Positions 43,755-53,065 of a DNA stretch of 64,000 nucleotides are shown here, piece after piece. The translations under genes were made by a program, and so were the position numbers. Where the stretch lies: positions 999,164-1,063,163 of the forward strand of contig NZ_KB913033.1 in assembly GCF_000384235.1 (NCBI RefSeq), in the 5' to 3' direction. Under the pieces are notes generated by a model. It was given only the letters and a program-made list of their open reading frames with translations, made no database searches and was not told the origin of the DNA. Within the stretch, counting starts at the first letter, position 1. Every line of letters begins with the position of its first letter. Origin of the DNA: Hydrogenovibrio halophilus DSM 15072 (GTDB taxonomy: Bacteria; Pseudomonadota; Gammaproteobacteria; Thiomicrospirales; Thiomicrospiraceae).

Positions 43755-46583
43755 TCAGTGGGCTTCGTCCCAGTTTTTGCCCTGGCCGATGTCCACGATC
43801 AGGGGCACATCCAATTTGAGCGCCGATTCCATGGTTTCGCGGATTTTGGGTTGGACCGCTTCCAGGTCTTTTTCTGCGACCTCAAAGATCAGTTCATCGT
43901 GGACCTGCATCAGCATGGTGATGTCGTGGTCGGTCTGATCCAGCCAGGGTTGGAGTTGGATCATGGCGGTTTTGATGATGTCGGCGGCGGTGCCTTGCAT
44001 GGGCGCGTTGATCGCGGTGCGTTCGGCGTATTGGCGCAGTTGGCCGTTGCGCGCATTGATTTCGGGCAGGTACAGGCGTCGGCCTTTCAGGGTTTCGACA
44101 TAACCTTTGTCTTTGGCCAGTTGTTTGGTGCGTTCCATGTAATCGGCCACGCCGGGATAGCGGGCAAAATACAGGTTGATATAGTCCTGAGCCACCGGGC
44201 GCGGCACTTGCAGCTGTTTGGCCAGACCGAAGGCGCTCATGCCGTAAATCAGCCCGAAATTGACCGCTTTGGCGCTGCGACGCTGTTCGGCCGTGACCTG
44301 ATCCAACGGCGTGTTGAAGATTTCCGCCGCCGTGGCCTGGTGGATGTCTTTGCCCTCGGCAAAGGCTTTGAGCAGCCCTTTGTCGCCCGACAGATGCGCC
44401 ATGATCCGCAATTCGATCTGTGAATAATCGGCGGCGATCAACTGATAGCCTTCGGGCGCAATAAACGCCTGACGGATGCGGCGGCCTTCGGCGTTGCGGA
44501 TGGGGATGTTCTGCAGATTGGGCTCGGTCGAAGACAACCGCCCGGTGGAGGCTACGGCCTGTTGATAAGAGGTATGCACCCGCCCGGTTTTAGGGTGAAT
44601 CTGTTTGGGCAGGGCGTCGGTGTAGGTGGATTTGAGCTTGGCCATGGAGCGGTATTGCAAAATCATGTCGGGCAATTCATAACCGTCTTCGGCCAGTTGC
44701 ACCAGCACCGGTTCGGCGGTGGAGGGCTGGCCTTTGGGGGTTTTTTTGACCACGGGAATTTCCATGCGCTCAAACAGCACTTCCTGCAGTTGTTTGGACG
44801 AATTCAGGTTGAATTCGACCCCGGCGCATTCGTGGGCCGTGTGTTTGAGCTGGGTCAGCTTCTGGTCCAGTTCATAGGAGTGGTCGGCCAGCATCTGGCG
44901 GTCGATCAGCACGCCGGTGTGCTCCATTTGCGCCAGGACCGGCAGCAGGGGCATTTCAATCTCGCTGAATACGGTTTTCAGTGCGTCATCGGCCTGGAGT
45001 TTTTCCCACAGGGTCAGGTGCAGTTGCAGGGTGATGTCGGCGTCTTCGGCGGCGTAAGCGGCGGCCGGTTCGATTTCGATCTGGTTGAACGTTTTTTGCT
45101 TTTTGCCTTTGCCAGCGATGTCTTCAAAATGCACGGTGACTTTTTGCAGGTAAAACTGCGCCAGATCGTCCATATTGTGGCGGGTGGCGGTGCTGTTGTA
45201 GCAATAGGATTCGAGCATGGTGTCAAAGGCGATGCCGTCGAGCGTGATGCCCGCGTTTTTGAACACATGCCAGTCGTATTTCAGATTCTGACCGATTTTC
45301 TGGATGTTCGGGTCTTCCAGCAAGGGCTGGATCGCCGCCAGCGCGTCGGCCTTGTCGAGTTGCTCGGGCGCGCCTTCGTAGTCGTGCGCCAAAGGCAGGT
45401 AAGCCGCATGGATTTTATATTGACCACTGTCGGTTTGCTCCGCCCAGGCAAAGCTCAAGCCCACGATCTCGGCCTGCATCGCGCGCAGGCTGGTGGTTTC
45501 GGTATCAATCGCAAAACGTCCGGCGTCCTTCAACTGTTTTAACCAGGCCTGGTAAGTTTTGTCATCCAGAATGGTTTCATAAGGCGCCGATTCAAACTGG
45601 CTGGCCTGACCGGTCTCTCCCTCGGGCAAGGGGTTCTGCGGTGATGGGTTGGCGTTGTGGGCAGACGGCTTGGCTTTGCCGATTTTCTGCCCACTGAAGG
45701 GCAGTTCACCCTTGAGCACTTTATTGAGCCAGTTTTTGAGTTCGTATTTCTGCAACAGGGCTTGGAGCGCGGCCATGTCCGGGGTCTGGCGTTTGATGTC
45801 GGACAGGGCAATCGGCAGCTCGCAATCGGTGCGGATGGTGGTCAGTTTCTGTGAGAGTTTGAGCTGGTCGATGTTGTCGCGCAAGGTTTCGCCGATTTTG
45901 CCGCCGATTTCGTCGGCGTGTTCGATCAGATTGTCCACCGTTTCGTATTTCGCCAGCCATTTGGCCGCGGTTTTGGGGCCGCATTTGGGAATGCCGGGAA
46001 TGTTGTCGCTGGTGTCGCCCACCAGTGCCAGATAATCAATGATCTGATCGGGTTTCACGTGGAACTTTTCGGGCACGGTCTTGGGGGTCATCAGAGTGTC
46101 GTTCATGGTGTTGATCAGGGTGATGTGATCGTTCACCAGCTGCGCCATGTCTTTGTCGCCGGTGGACAGCAGCGCGTCCATTTTGACTTCGGTGGCCTGA
46201 TGCGCCAGCGTGCCCATGACGTCATCGGCCTCCACGCCTTCGACCATTAGCAGGGGAATGCCCAGTGCCTTGATCAGATCGTGAATGGGCGCAATCTGCA
46301 GCGCCAGTTCTTCCGGCATGGGCGGGCGATGGGCCTTGTAGTCGGCAAACATCTCGTGACGGAAGTTTTTGCCTTTGGCATCAAACACCACCGCAATCCG
46401 CTCGGGCTGATATTGTTCGATCAGCTTGCCCACCATATTGACCACACCGTAGATCGCGCCGGTGGGATGGCCTTCGGAATTGGTCAAGGGCGGCATCGCA
46501 TGAAAGGCGCGAAACAGGTAGGAAGACCCATCCACCAGAATCAATGGGCTGTCGGAATCAAAGGTCAGGGCATTGTGGCTCAT
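43755..46583 (-). CDS. polA: DNA polymerase I
   Basis: A 942-residue polymerase for repair and primer removal. The N-terminal 5'-3' exonuclease begins LILVDGSSYLFRAFHAMPPL and keeps the acidic metal sites (VFDAKGKNFRHEM, EGVEADDVMGTLA, STGDKDMAQLV). The 3'-5' proofreading domain is intact (FAIDTETTSL), and the polymerase domain shows ADYSQIELRIMAHLSGD and QVHDELIFEV. Length is normal. A GC-rich flexible linker lies near residues 310-340. The palindrome ACCAGGCCTGGT occurs at 45542, read Y-Q-A-W. It is divergent from thrB, an arrangement also found in Pseudomonas. Confidence 0.97.
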   Translation of the reverse strand: MSHNALTFDSDSPLILVDGSSYLFRAFHAMPPLTNSEGHPTGAIYGVVNMVGKLIEQYQPERIAVVFDAKGKNFRHEMFADYKAHRPPMPEELALQIAPIHDLIKALGIPLLMVEGVEADDVMGTLAHQATEVKMDALLSTGDKDMAQLVNDHITLINTMNDTLMTPKTVPEKFHVKPDQIIDYLALVGDTSDNIPGIPKCGPKTAAKWLAKYETVDNLIEHADEIGGKIGETLRDNIDQLKLSQKLTTIRTDCELPIALSDIKRQTPDMAALQALLQKYELKNWLNKVLKGELPFSGQKIGKAKPSAHNANPSPQNPLPEGETGQASQFESAPYETILDDKTYQAWLKQLKDAGRFAIDTETTSLRAMQAEIVGLSFAWAEQTDSGQYKIHAAYLPLAHDYEGAPEQLDKADALAAIQPLLEDPNIQKIGQNLKYDWHVFKNAGITLDGIAFDTMLESYCYNSTATRHNMDDLAQFYLQKVTVHFEDIAGKGKKQKTFNQIEIEPAAAYAAEDADITLQLHLTLWEKLQADDALKTVFSEIEMPLLPVLAQMEHTGVLIDRQMLADHSYELDQKLTQLKHTAHECAGVEFNLNSSKQLQEVLFERMEIPVVKKTPKGQPSTAEPVLVQLAEDGYELPDMILQYRSMAKLKSTYTDALPKQIHPKTGRVHTSYQQAVASTGRLSSTEPNLQNIPIRNAEGRRIRQAFIAPEGYQLIAADYSQIELRIMAHLSGDKGLLKAFAEGKDIHQATAAEIFNTPLDQVTAEQRRSAKAVNFGLIYGMSAFGLAKQLQVPRPVAQDYINLYFARYPGVADYMERTKQLAKDKGYVETLKGRRLYLPEINARNGQLRQYAERTAINAPMQGTAADIIKTAMIQLQPWLDQTDHDITMLMQVHDELIFEVAEKDLEAVQPKIRETMESALKLDVPLIVDIGQGKNWDEAH
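45542..45553. repeat. Palindromic repeat ACCAGGCCTGGT (inside polA)
   Basis: Exact copy flanked by gtttta and aagttt, in the linker before the proofreading domain, read as Gln-Ala-Trp on the coding strand. Confidence 0.85.
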
Positions 46584-46703
46584 AAACTTGCAACTCTGTG
46601 AATTTTGGGGGTGCCGGGGGCTGTGCTAAAATAGCGCGGATTTTTTGACATTGGCGACTGCATAGAGTCTCGCCGTATTCTAACCTTTCCGGGAATTTTT
46701 GGC

Positions 46704-47630
46704 ATGTCCGTTTATACCCAGGTAACCCGCACCGACCTACAGACGTTTCTGACCCGTTACGATCTGGGCGAGCTCACCGATTTTCAGGGCATCAGTGCCG
46801 GCATTGAAAACACCAATTATTTTGTCGACACCACCCGGGGACGGTTTGTGCTGACCATTTTCGAGCAGCACACGCTGGACGAATTGCCGTATTTTCTCAA
46901 TATCATGGCGTTCATGGCCGAACATGCGATTCCCACCGCGCATCCGATGGCGGACCGGGAAGGGCGCTATCTGCAAACCCTCAAGGACAAGCCCGCTGCA
47001 TTGGTGGAACGGTTGCAGGGTGCCGATCTGGACAATCCGACGCCGCGTCAGTGCGAAGTCATGGGCGAATGGCTGGCCAAATTCCATCTGGCCGGACAGG
47101 ACTTTGACGATTTTCGGGCCAATGACCGCGATCTGGCCTGGGCCGAAACCACCTATTCGCGTCTGCAAACCAAGCTGCCTGCCGAAGAAACGGCTCTGAT
47201 TGCGGATGAAATCGCGTTTCAGCAACAGACCGACTGGTCGCTGTTGCCCGTCAGTGTGATTCACGCCGATCTGTTCTGCGACAATGCGTTGTTTGATGGC
47301 GACGAACTGGCCGGGATCATCGATCTGTATTACGCCTGCAACGGGCCGATGCTGTATGACCTGGCGGTGATGATCAATGACTGGTGCCGCCGCCCGGATC
47401 AGACGCTGGATTCTGACAAGGTCGTGCGAACCCTGCAGGCCTATGAAACCGTGCGACCGCTGAGTGAGGCCGAACACAGCGCCTGGCTCAGTGTGCAACG
47501 CATGGGGGCGCTGAGATTTTATCTGTCCCGACTGCAGGACCAATACCAGCCACGCGAAGGCGAAATGACCCAGATCAAAGACCCGCAGGTCTTCGGAAAA
47601 CTGCTGCAATCGCTGCGCGCTCAGGTGTGA
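46704..47630 (+). CDS. thrB: Homoserine kinase, aminoglycoside-phosphotransferase fold
   Basis: A 308-residue kinase phosphorylating homoserine in threonine synthesis. It belongs to the APH-fold type found in Pseudomonas rather than the GHMP type of E. coli. Diagnostic segments: GISAGIENTNYFVDTTRGRFVLTIFE at the N-terminus, the catalytic loop VIHADLFCDNALF (Asp and Asn), and the metal Asp in GIIDLYYACNGPMLYDLAVMINDW. The start ATG is at 46704. The palindrome at 47641 follows the stop by 10 bp. Confidence 0.95.
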   Translation: MSVYTQVTRTDLQTFLTRYDLGELTDFQGISAGIENTNYFVDTTRGRFVLTIFEQHTLDELPYFLNIMAFMAEHAIPTAHPMADREGRYLQTLKDKPAALVERLQGADLDNPTPRQCEVMGEWLAKFHLAGQDFDDFRANDRDLAWAETTYSRLQTKLPAEETALIADEIAFQQQTDWSLLPVSVIHADLFCDNALFDGDELAGIIDLYYACNGPMLYDLAVMINDWCRRPDQTLDSDKVVRTLQAYETVRPLSEAEHSAWLSVQRMGALRFYLSRLQDQYQPREGEMTQIKDPQVFGKLLQSLRAQV

Positions 47631-47640
47631 GGCGTTTTTG

Positions 47641-47652
47641 ACCAGGCCTGGT
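47641..47652. repeat. Palindromic repeat ACCAGGCCTGGT (between thrB and a GGDEF gene)
   Basis: Exact copy between two convergent gene ends, preceded by gtttttg and followed by aagaaa. Confidence 0.85.
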
Positions 47653-47678
47653 AAGAAATTGAGGTGACGGAAGGGGCG

Positions 47679-48962
47679 CTATTCCAGCGGGTCGGCCAGT
47701 GGCGAGAAGAGGTGGACCTGGTTTTTGCCATTGAGTTTGGCGTAATACAGCGCTTTGTCGGCTTTCAGGTTCAGTTTGCCCAGATCGTCCTGGGGTGAGG
47801 CCAGAGCGGCCCCGATGCTGACGGTGAGTGTCTGATTCAAGGCAAATGCGGCCTGAGCGATTTTGTGGCGAATGTTTTCCGCCAGATTCAGAGCCTGATC
47901 CTGACTGACTTCCTGCAACAGCACCAGAAATTCTTCACCGCCCCAACGGGCCACCACATCCAGCTTGCGGGTGCTGCCCAGCAGCAGTTCGGCAATCCGA
48001 ACCAATACCTGATCCCCTTCTTCATGGCCCAGTGTGTCGTTGACCTCTTTGAAGTCATCGATGTCGATCATCAATATCGCAAAATGACGATTATAGCGTT
48101 TGAGGCCTTCCAGCGCCCGCACGGCGGCCGATTCGAAGGCGCGGCGGTTGATCAGCCCGGTCAGAGTGTCGTGGAAGGCCATTTCTTTCAGTCGACGTTC
48201 CATTTCGACTCGATAGGTGATGTCTTTGCCGGTGGACACAAAATGGGTAATCTCGCCCCGATCATTGTGAATGGGGGTGATGGTTTTTTCTTCGTAGTAT
48301 TCGGAGCCGTCTTTGCGTTTGTTGACAAAGGTGTGGTTGAACACCTCGCCCTTTAAAACCGTGTTCCACAGGTTTTCATAAAAATGCTCGTCGTGCTGGC
48401 CCGATTGGAGAATGTTGTGTTTTCGGCCCAGAACGTCTTTGGCCTGATAGCCCGTGACGTTTTCAAACGCTTTGTTGATATAAATCGAGTTGCCATCCTT
48501 GTCGGTGATGGCGAGGGGATCGCCCAACTGCTCGATGGCCTGGGTAAACACGGCAATGTCTTCCTGAATGGCTTCGATTTCGGTGACATCCAGAAAACTG
48601 GCGGTAAAGACCGGGTGTTCAAAACTGGCATTGACCAGCAGTGTGATCGCTTCGCCGTCTTTGGTTTTGCCCTGTATTTTGACGTTGTCGATCGGGGCCT
48701 GATGGTGAATCACCGGGCGGAGGTGGCGCATGATGTCGAGCGGTTTGGGAAACAGCTTTTTCAGCCCGACTTTGGCCAGGGCGTCCACGTCTTCGTAGCC
48801 GAACAAGGCCACAAAGGCCTGATTGGCATAATGAATCTCGGCATCAAGGTCAAATTGCAGAATGCCGACCAGGCTCTGATTCAACAGCTCGGTGCAGGAG
48901 GCCAAAGTTGCTGGTCTGTGGGCGTGGGTGAACGTGTTTTCCAAAGAATTCATTGCTCGCAT
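47679..48962 (-). CDS. Cytoplasmic PAS-PAS-GGDEF diguanylate cyclase
   Basis: A 427-residue soluble enzyme making c-di-GMP. Two PAS domains (about 25-130, NQSLVGILQFDLDAEIHYANQAF; and 140-255, ITDKDGNSIYINKAFENVTGY with the PAC segment FVSTGKDITYRVEMERRL) precede a GGDEF domain. The active motif is GGEEF (341-345), and an RxxD product-inhibition site (R-K-L-D) lies five residues before it, so feedback control is expected. The second PAS resembles heme- or flavin-type PAS sensors such as Aer/NifL, but cofactor residues are not certain. The ATG at 48962 is preferred to a TTG one codon upstream. Confidence 0.9.
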   Translation of the reverse strand: MRAMNSLENTFTHAHRPATLASCTELLNQSLVGILQFDLDAEIHYANQAFVALFGYEDVDALAKVGLKKLFPKPLDIMRHLRPVIHHQAPIDNVKIQGKTKDGEAITLLVNASFEHPVFTASFLDVTEIEAIQEDIAVFTQAIEQLGDPLAITDKDGNSIYINKAFENVTGYQAKDVLGRKHNILQSGQHDEHFYENLWNTVLKGEVFNHTFVNKRKDGSEYYEEKTITPIHNDRGEITHFVSTGKDITYRVEMERRLKEMAFHDTLTGLINRRAFESAAVRALEGLKRYNRHFAILMIDIDDFKEVNDTLGHEEGDQVLVRIAELLLGSTRKLDVVARWGGEEFLVLLQEVSQDQALNLAENIRHKIAQAAFALNQTLTVSIGAALASPQDDLGKLNLKADKALYYAKLNGKNQVHLFSPLADPLE

Positions 48963-49228
48963 CAACGTGACTAAGAACCATTTTGGTTAAATTATATTGC
49001 TGATTTTAGTAACTTTGATCCAATTGTGCAAAAAATATTGACTGCCTGAAGGTGGTGAAAGGTTATACCAAATTTGTGCAAGATACTGTTTTTACATGGA
49101 AATCTTTGAGTTATCGTCGTATTCGTGATGACCACGGATGAGAAAAGCTTTGTTGCGGCATCAGGAGAGCCTGCTTGCGCAGGCTTGTCAGGTCTGGAGG
49201 ATGGGATTCAGCGAATGAGTCGGTGTGC

Positions 49229-49990
49229 TCAGTCTGTGGGCGGTTTGTTTTCCGCGGCGTCGCGTTCGGCTTTTTTGCGGGCGATGGCTTCCCAGTCAAT
49301 GTTGTTGCATTCCAGGCAGTCTTCCTTGAACACGCCCAGCTTGACCAGCAGCGCATGGACTTTGCAACCGACGCAATACCCCAGAATCGCTTCCAGCCAC
49401 ATAAAGCCCAGACACACCCAGACCAGTGTCAGCGGAATCCAGTCCGGCATGTAGTTTTCGGTGGTGGGCAGCAACTTGCTGCCAAAGAGGCCATTGACCC
49501 AATTGGCGAAGGTGTCGGGGTTGAAGAAAATCAGACAGACAATGATGAAACTGGCCCCGATGCTCCAGGCAAAACGTTTGGGGACCAGCGGTTTCCAGTT
49601 GGGCGCGTCTTTTTTGGCGAGCAGACTGGCGAGGTAAATGGTCGGCGACAGGCGCGAGGTGGTGACAAACAGACCGGCGAGCATTTCAAACAGGCCGTAG
49701 AACAGCACCCAGGTCTGGATGGTGTAGTCGTAAGCCCGTTGTGTGGCCTGGACTTCGTAAATGGTGTGCCATTCCCAGGTGGTTTCCAGTGTGTCCACCG
49801 CGGTGGTGTTTTCCAGCACGCTCCAGCTGGGACCGAAAATCACATCGGCCAGGGTGTAGGCCATGTACAGCGGGATAGCCAGCAGCATTCCCGCGCGGAT
49901 TTTGACCGCATTGTCATTGATATAGGTCGGCGATTCCTTGGGGTCGCGGAACCATTGGTTTTTGAAAACGTCTTTCAGCTTGGCCAGCAT
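49229..49990 (-). CDS. DUF4395 integral membrane protein
   Basis: A 253-residue membrane protein with about five helices. The C-terminal segment LGFMWLEAILGYCVGCKVHALLVKLGVFKEDCLECN carries the CxxC that marks DUF4395 proteins, plus a second CLEC pair. The N-terminal half has a hydrophilic loop around LENTTAVDTLETTWEWHT. Function is unknown; related proteins are found beside thiol-redox and sulfur-metabolism genes. It stands alone, with 260 bp before and 700 bp after it lacking other genes. Confidence 0.75.
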   Translation of the reverse strand: MLAKLKDVFKNQWFRDPKESPTYINDNAVKIRAGMLLAIPLYMAYTLADVIFGPSWSVLENTTAVDTLETTWEWHTIYEVQATQRAYDYTIQTWVLFYGLFEMLAGLFVTTSRLSPTIYLASLLAKKDAPNWKPLVPKRFAWSIGASFIIVCLIFFNPDTFANWVNGLFGSKLLPTTENYMPDWIPLTLVWVCLGFMWLEAILGYCVGCKVHALLVKLGVFKEDCLECNNIDWEAIARKKAERDAAENKPPTD

Positions 49991-50691
49991 CGCAGCGATC
50001 CTCTTTGATCATTTCAGTGACCAGTAATATAACGCTTTGCTTATAAAAAAATAAGTGGTTGAAACATCAAACTTTTTGATTGCGCAATTAATTGCTCTTA
50101 CGCTTTTTTTACCAGGCGTGTATGAACACCAGGTTAGTATACGGGTCTGCTTCAATTGTAACGACCCAGAGAACGCTATGGCTTCCGATCTTCATTGGAG
50201 GTGCTGGAGGCTAAAAATTTTCGGGCCAGTGTTTCAGTTATTATCTGAATTCAGGGATCGTTGTTTGAGTCCAGAAGTTAACAATACAGAGTCTCTGTCG
50301 CCTCAACGGGTGATCAAGTTGATCACCAGCTGTTTGAGAGATGCAAAAGAGGTCGTGATGTTATTTCAAGAATCCAGCGTCGCATTCAAAGTCCTTGTAC
50401 AACTGCCAAAGCCATCGATGAAACAGGCTCAAAGCTCAGCCGCAATCTGACCCGTCAATGGCGGAGAGATTATTTAGAACTTAAAGATCTCTCAAATCGA
50501 GACACAAGAAATACTCGGTGAGCCTGTAAATAATCCTGTGTAAACGCTTGCTTGGTCAGATATATGCTTTCAAGTGTTCCTCGTGAAGAATCATAAACTG
50601 GTTCATGGCCCGCATTCCAGTCCCGAATCAGCATGGTCCATTTTTTGAAGACGATTCAATGGCTAGAAAGATGATCTTGAACGCTGAATTG
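49991..50691. other. AT-rich gene-poor stretch at the edge of the second accessory cluster
   Basis: About 700 bp without a supported gene. A 131-codon frame at 50055-50450 has no recognisable domain, a mixed composition and no ribosome-binding site, so it is not called. At 50228-50259 lies the second copy of the 32-bp sequence also found upstream of the AIPR gene. The stretch probably contains decayed accessory DNA. Confidence 0.5.
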
Positions 50692-51924
50692 TCATGATTG
50701 AAGATCTTGCAGTTTTTCATGGTCAATCTTGTTTTTTATCTTTGTAACCGCTTCAATAAAATCAGTCAGTCCTTTACCGTCTTTTTGTTTTAAAAGAACC
50801 GGTCTAGTGGGTTTCCCGAGAAGTCTTTTTGTTGAATCGATTTGTTCTTGAATTGGAATAAAATAGCTATTTATGACACCGAAAACGAACAAATAGTCAT
50901 GATAGATAAACCCAATATCTTTCCAGTTTTTACTGTGGCCTTTTTTTGTCAACCATTTATAGATTGATTTCTCTGTTATATTGGCATAGCGACGATCGAG
51001 ATTATTAAAAGCGTCTTCACCAAAAATGTCCAATAAGTCTTGATATAGTTGTTTCGCAACATATTTGTGTAAAGCACTTTGAGAGTGAATCATTAGCTTA
51101 TACAGCTCTGATTGTTGGCTAGTTGGTTGCCTAATTACGTATTCATCAAAATCCATTACCTTCTTCCATTTGTTATTAGGTTTTAGTCGATCTAATATTT
51201 TTTGATACTCTTCAAATGCATACCGGATATCAGGTTTATTCTCCGATTGTTTTATGCATTCCCTGACCCAGTTTTCCAAGCGAGGAAAATAAGGAAAGTG
51301 AAAATAAGGGACTTGGAACCCTTCAGGCAGCTTGAGCGCTGATAGCTCTTCTGGTGGGTTACCATCAAAACCATGCCAAATAAGCTCATCCCGGTCTGGC
51401 TCTGTTTGATCTGGTGAAAAATGAAACCCAATCAGACTTTCTGATTTTTGACTTGGAAATCGTTTTTTTGCTGACAAGTAAATCACAGCGATTTGACCTG
51501 TTACAACCGAATCGTGAAGGTAGTGTTGCTTAATTTTTTGTATATATCTTGTGATTTGGTATTTTTGATCAATGGCATTAATTTTATTTTCAATGATTAA
51601 AAAATTAATACCGTCAGTAATCATTAAATCGATATGGTTTTCCTCTTTAATGACTCTTATTTTTTCAATGTCTAAGTTTTTATGAATAGATTCAGGTATA
51701 CAGCTTAATAAGGCTTCCAGATATGTTCGACCTTGGTAATGTAGTCCGTGCGGATTAATCATAGAGTAGATGAAATTAGAATGGAGCTGATTTTCATTTC
51801 CAGCTTTGAGAAGTGAGTGCAAAAGGCTGTAGTCATGTTCATTTCGATCTTTCATCTCCCGGTTATGGATTTCCAGTCTTGTTAAATGTTTTAAACCCAT
51901 TTGCGCTAAGTTCTCAAAGTCCAT
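50692..51924 (-). CDS. PD-(D/E)XK nuclease superfamily protein
   Basis: A 410-residue protein of the PDDEXK_4 type. The nuclease core is visible: NHIDLMITDGINFLIIENKINA gives the metal Asp (D99) and the E-x-K pair (E112, K114), followed by QITRYIQKIK where a helix residue completes the site; the early ENQLHSNFIYSMINP helix is typical of the family. The C-terminal half is not recognised. AGAAGGATCGCC before the ATG is a good ribosome-binding site. Strongly AT-rich. It is the last gene of the minus-strand cluster and lies 53 bp after the WYL regulator. Confidence 0.8.
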   Translation of the reverse strand: MDFENLAQMGLKHLTRLEIHNREMKDRNEHDYSLLHSLLKAGNENQLHSNFIYSMINPHGLHYQGRTYLEALLSCIPESIHKNLDIEKIRVIKEENHIDLMITDGINFLIIENKINAIDQKYQITRYIQKIKQHYLHDSVVTGQIAVIYLSAKKRFPSQKSESLIGFHFSPDQTEPDRDELIWHGFDGNPPEELSALKLPEGFQVPYFHFPYFPRLENWVRECIKQSENKPDIRYAFEEYQKILDRLKPNNKWKKVMDFDEYVIRQPTSQQSELYKLMIHSQSALHKYVAKQLYQDLLDIFGEDAFNNLDRRYANITEKSIYKWLTKKGHSKNWKDIGFIYHDYLFVFGVINSYFIPIQEQIDSTKRLLGKPTRPVLLKQKDGKGLTDFIEAVTKIKNKIDHEKLQDLQS

Positions 51925-51976
51925 TGGCGATCCTTCTGATAAGGTTTATTAATAACTAGTTTTATTATTTTTCAGG

Positions 51977-52978
51977 CTATTTAAAAGACTGGTATATTGA
52001 TGATAATTTTTGAGAATTCTTAATCAATTCACTCCTCAAAGCATTAGGTTGCAGAACTTCAACTTCCGCACCCAGACCCATTAACCACCATCGAAGTTGA
52101 TTAGTGTTCTGGACCGAAGCCTTTAAGAAGTAGTCACCTTCCCTCTGTTCAATCACCTGATCAGTTGAAAGCCTACTCTCTACCAAATGCGGATAGAGTC
52201 CCGCGCTTATTTTAAGTTGCAGCGTGATCCATTCTTCTTGCTCGACCACATATTCAAAGTGCCCTTGTCTGACATAGTCATCCAGATCAAACCCATCAAG
52301 CTCATTAACCGGGTTTTCTGACAATTCAACTCCTCTAAACCGGTGCAGTGCAAACTGCTTTACATCTTCATACTCCCACAGTGTGCAAACCAGATACATC
52401 ACCTGGTCGACCACCACCAACCCAAGGGGGTTGATCACATAATCTCTAGGGTCGCCACCACGGGGTTTGTAATGGGCTTTTATTTGTCGATCTGACAGCA
52501 GTGCTTCATATACACTCGACAGAATCTGTGGGTCAATCTCCGGGCTGTGTAGCGGCTGTGTCCGTGATACATAGCGGACTTTTTGAGTCCAGTCACTCAA
52601 CTGGTTGTTAGGGAGACTGTTGAGGATACGATCGGCATAGTCAAAATAGGAACCCAGCTCGGTCATGGTGCTGGGTGGCATAAACCGTTCCAAAAACAGC
52701 TTGACCATTCGAAAGCTCAGCGCCACCGAGGGCGACATTTCCGGCAGTTCAAATTTCTCAGCGTCTTTTTGCCAACACCAGCCAGGGATGTCTTTGTTGC
52801 CATCATTTTCAATCGGAAACAGTCTGGCCAACGCTTTCAAGTCACGTTGAAGCGAGCGCCGGTCGATTTCAAACCCCTGGTGTTTTAAGTCTTTAAACAC
52901 ATCCGAAACGGATTTTCTTGCAGGGGCTTTGGGCAACGCACGAAGCGTTTGGATTTTTCGGTAGCAGGTATCGTTCAT
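51977..52978 (-). CDS. WYL-domain transcription regulator
   Basis: A 333-residue regulator with an N-terminal winged helix (KSVSDVFKDLKHQGFEIDRRSLQRDLKAL, typical of the WYL/DeoR type), a central WYL domain (about 155-240: ALLSDRQIKAHYKPRGGDPRDYVINPLGLVVVDQVMYLVCTLWEYEDVKQFALHRF) and a C-terminal WCX dimerisation extension. Proteins such as BrxR and CapW, of the same build, repress defence operons by binding inverted repeats in their promoters. The two perfect GCGACA-N5-TGTCGC sites at 57939 and 57999 in the control region of this cluster are plausible operators; this is inference. Confidence 0.88.
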   Translation of the reverse strand: MNDTCYRKIQTLRALPKAPARKSVSDVFKDLKHQGFEIDRRSLQRDLKALARLFPIENDGNKDIPGWCWQKDAEKFELPEMSPSVALSFRMVKLFLERFMPPSTMTELGSYFDYADRILNSLPNNQLSDWTQKVRYVSRTQPLHSPEIDPQILSSVYEALLSDRQIKAHYKPRGGDPRDYVINPLGLVVVDQVMYLVCTLWEYEDVKQFALHRFRGVELSENPVNELDGFDLDDYVRQGHFEYVVEQEEWITLQLKISAGLYPHLVESRLSTDQVIEQREGDYFLKASVQNTNQLRWWLMGLGAEVEVLQPNALRSELIKNSQKLSSIYQSFK

Positions 52979-53065
52979 AGATCTACTTCTTGGGAATCGT
53001 TGGTTTTGTCTTTAATCATGAATCAAGTCTTCATGGCTTGGGCCCCAAGCCAGCAAAAAAGTTAT

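Noticed and set aside
50055..50450. 131-codon open frame in the empty stretch before the PD-(D/E)XK gene
   Set aside because: No ribosome-binding site, no recognisable family, and it spans a repeated non-coding sequence.
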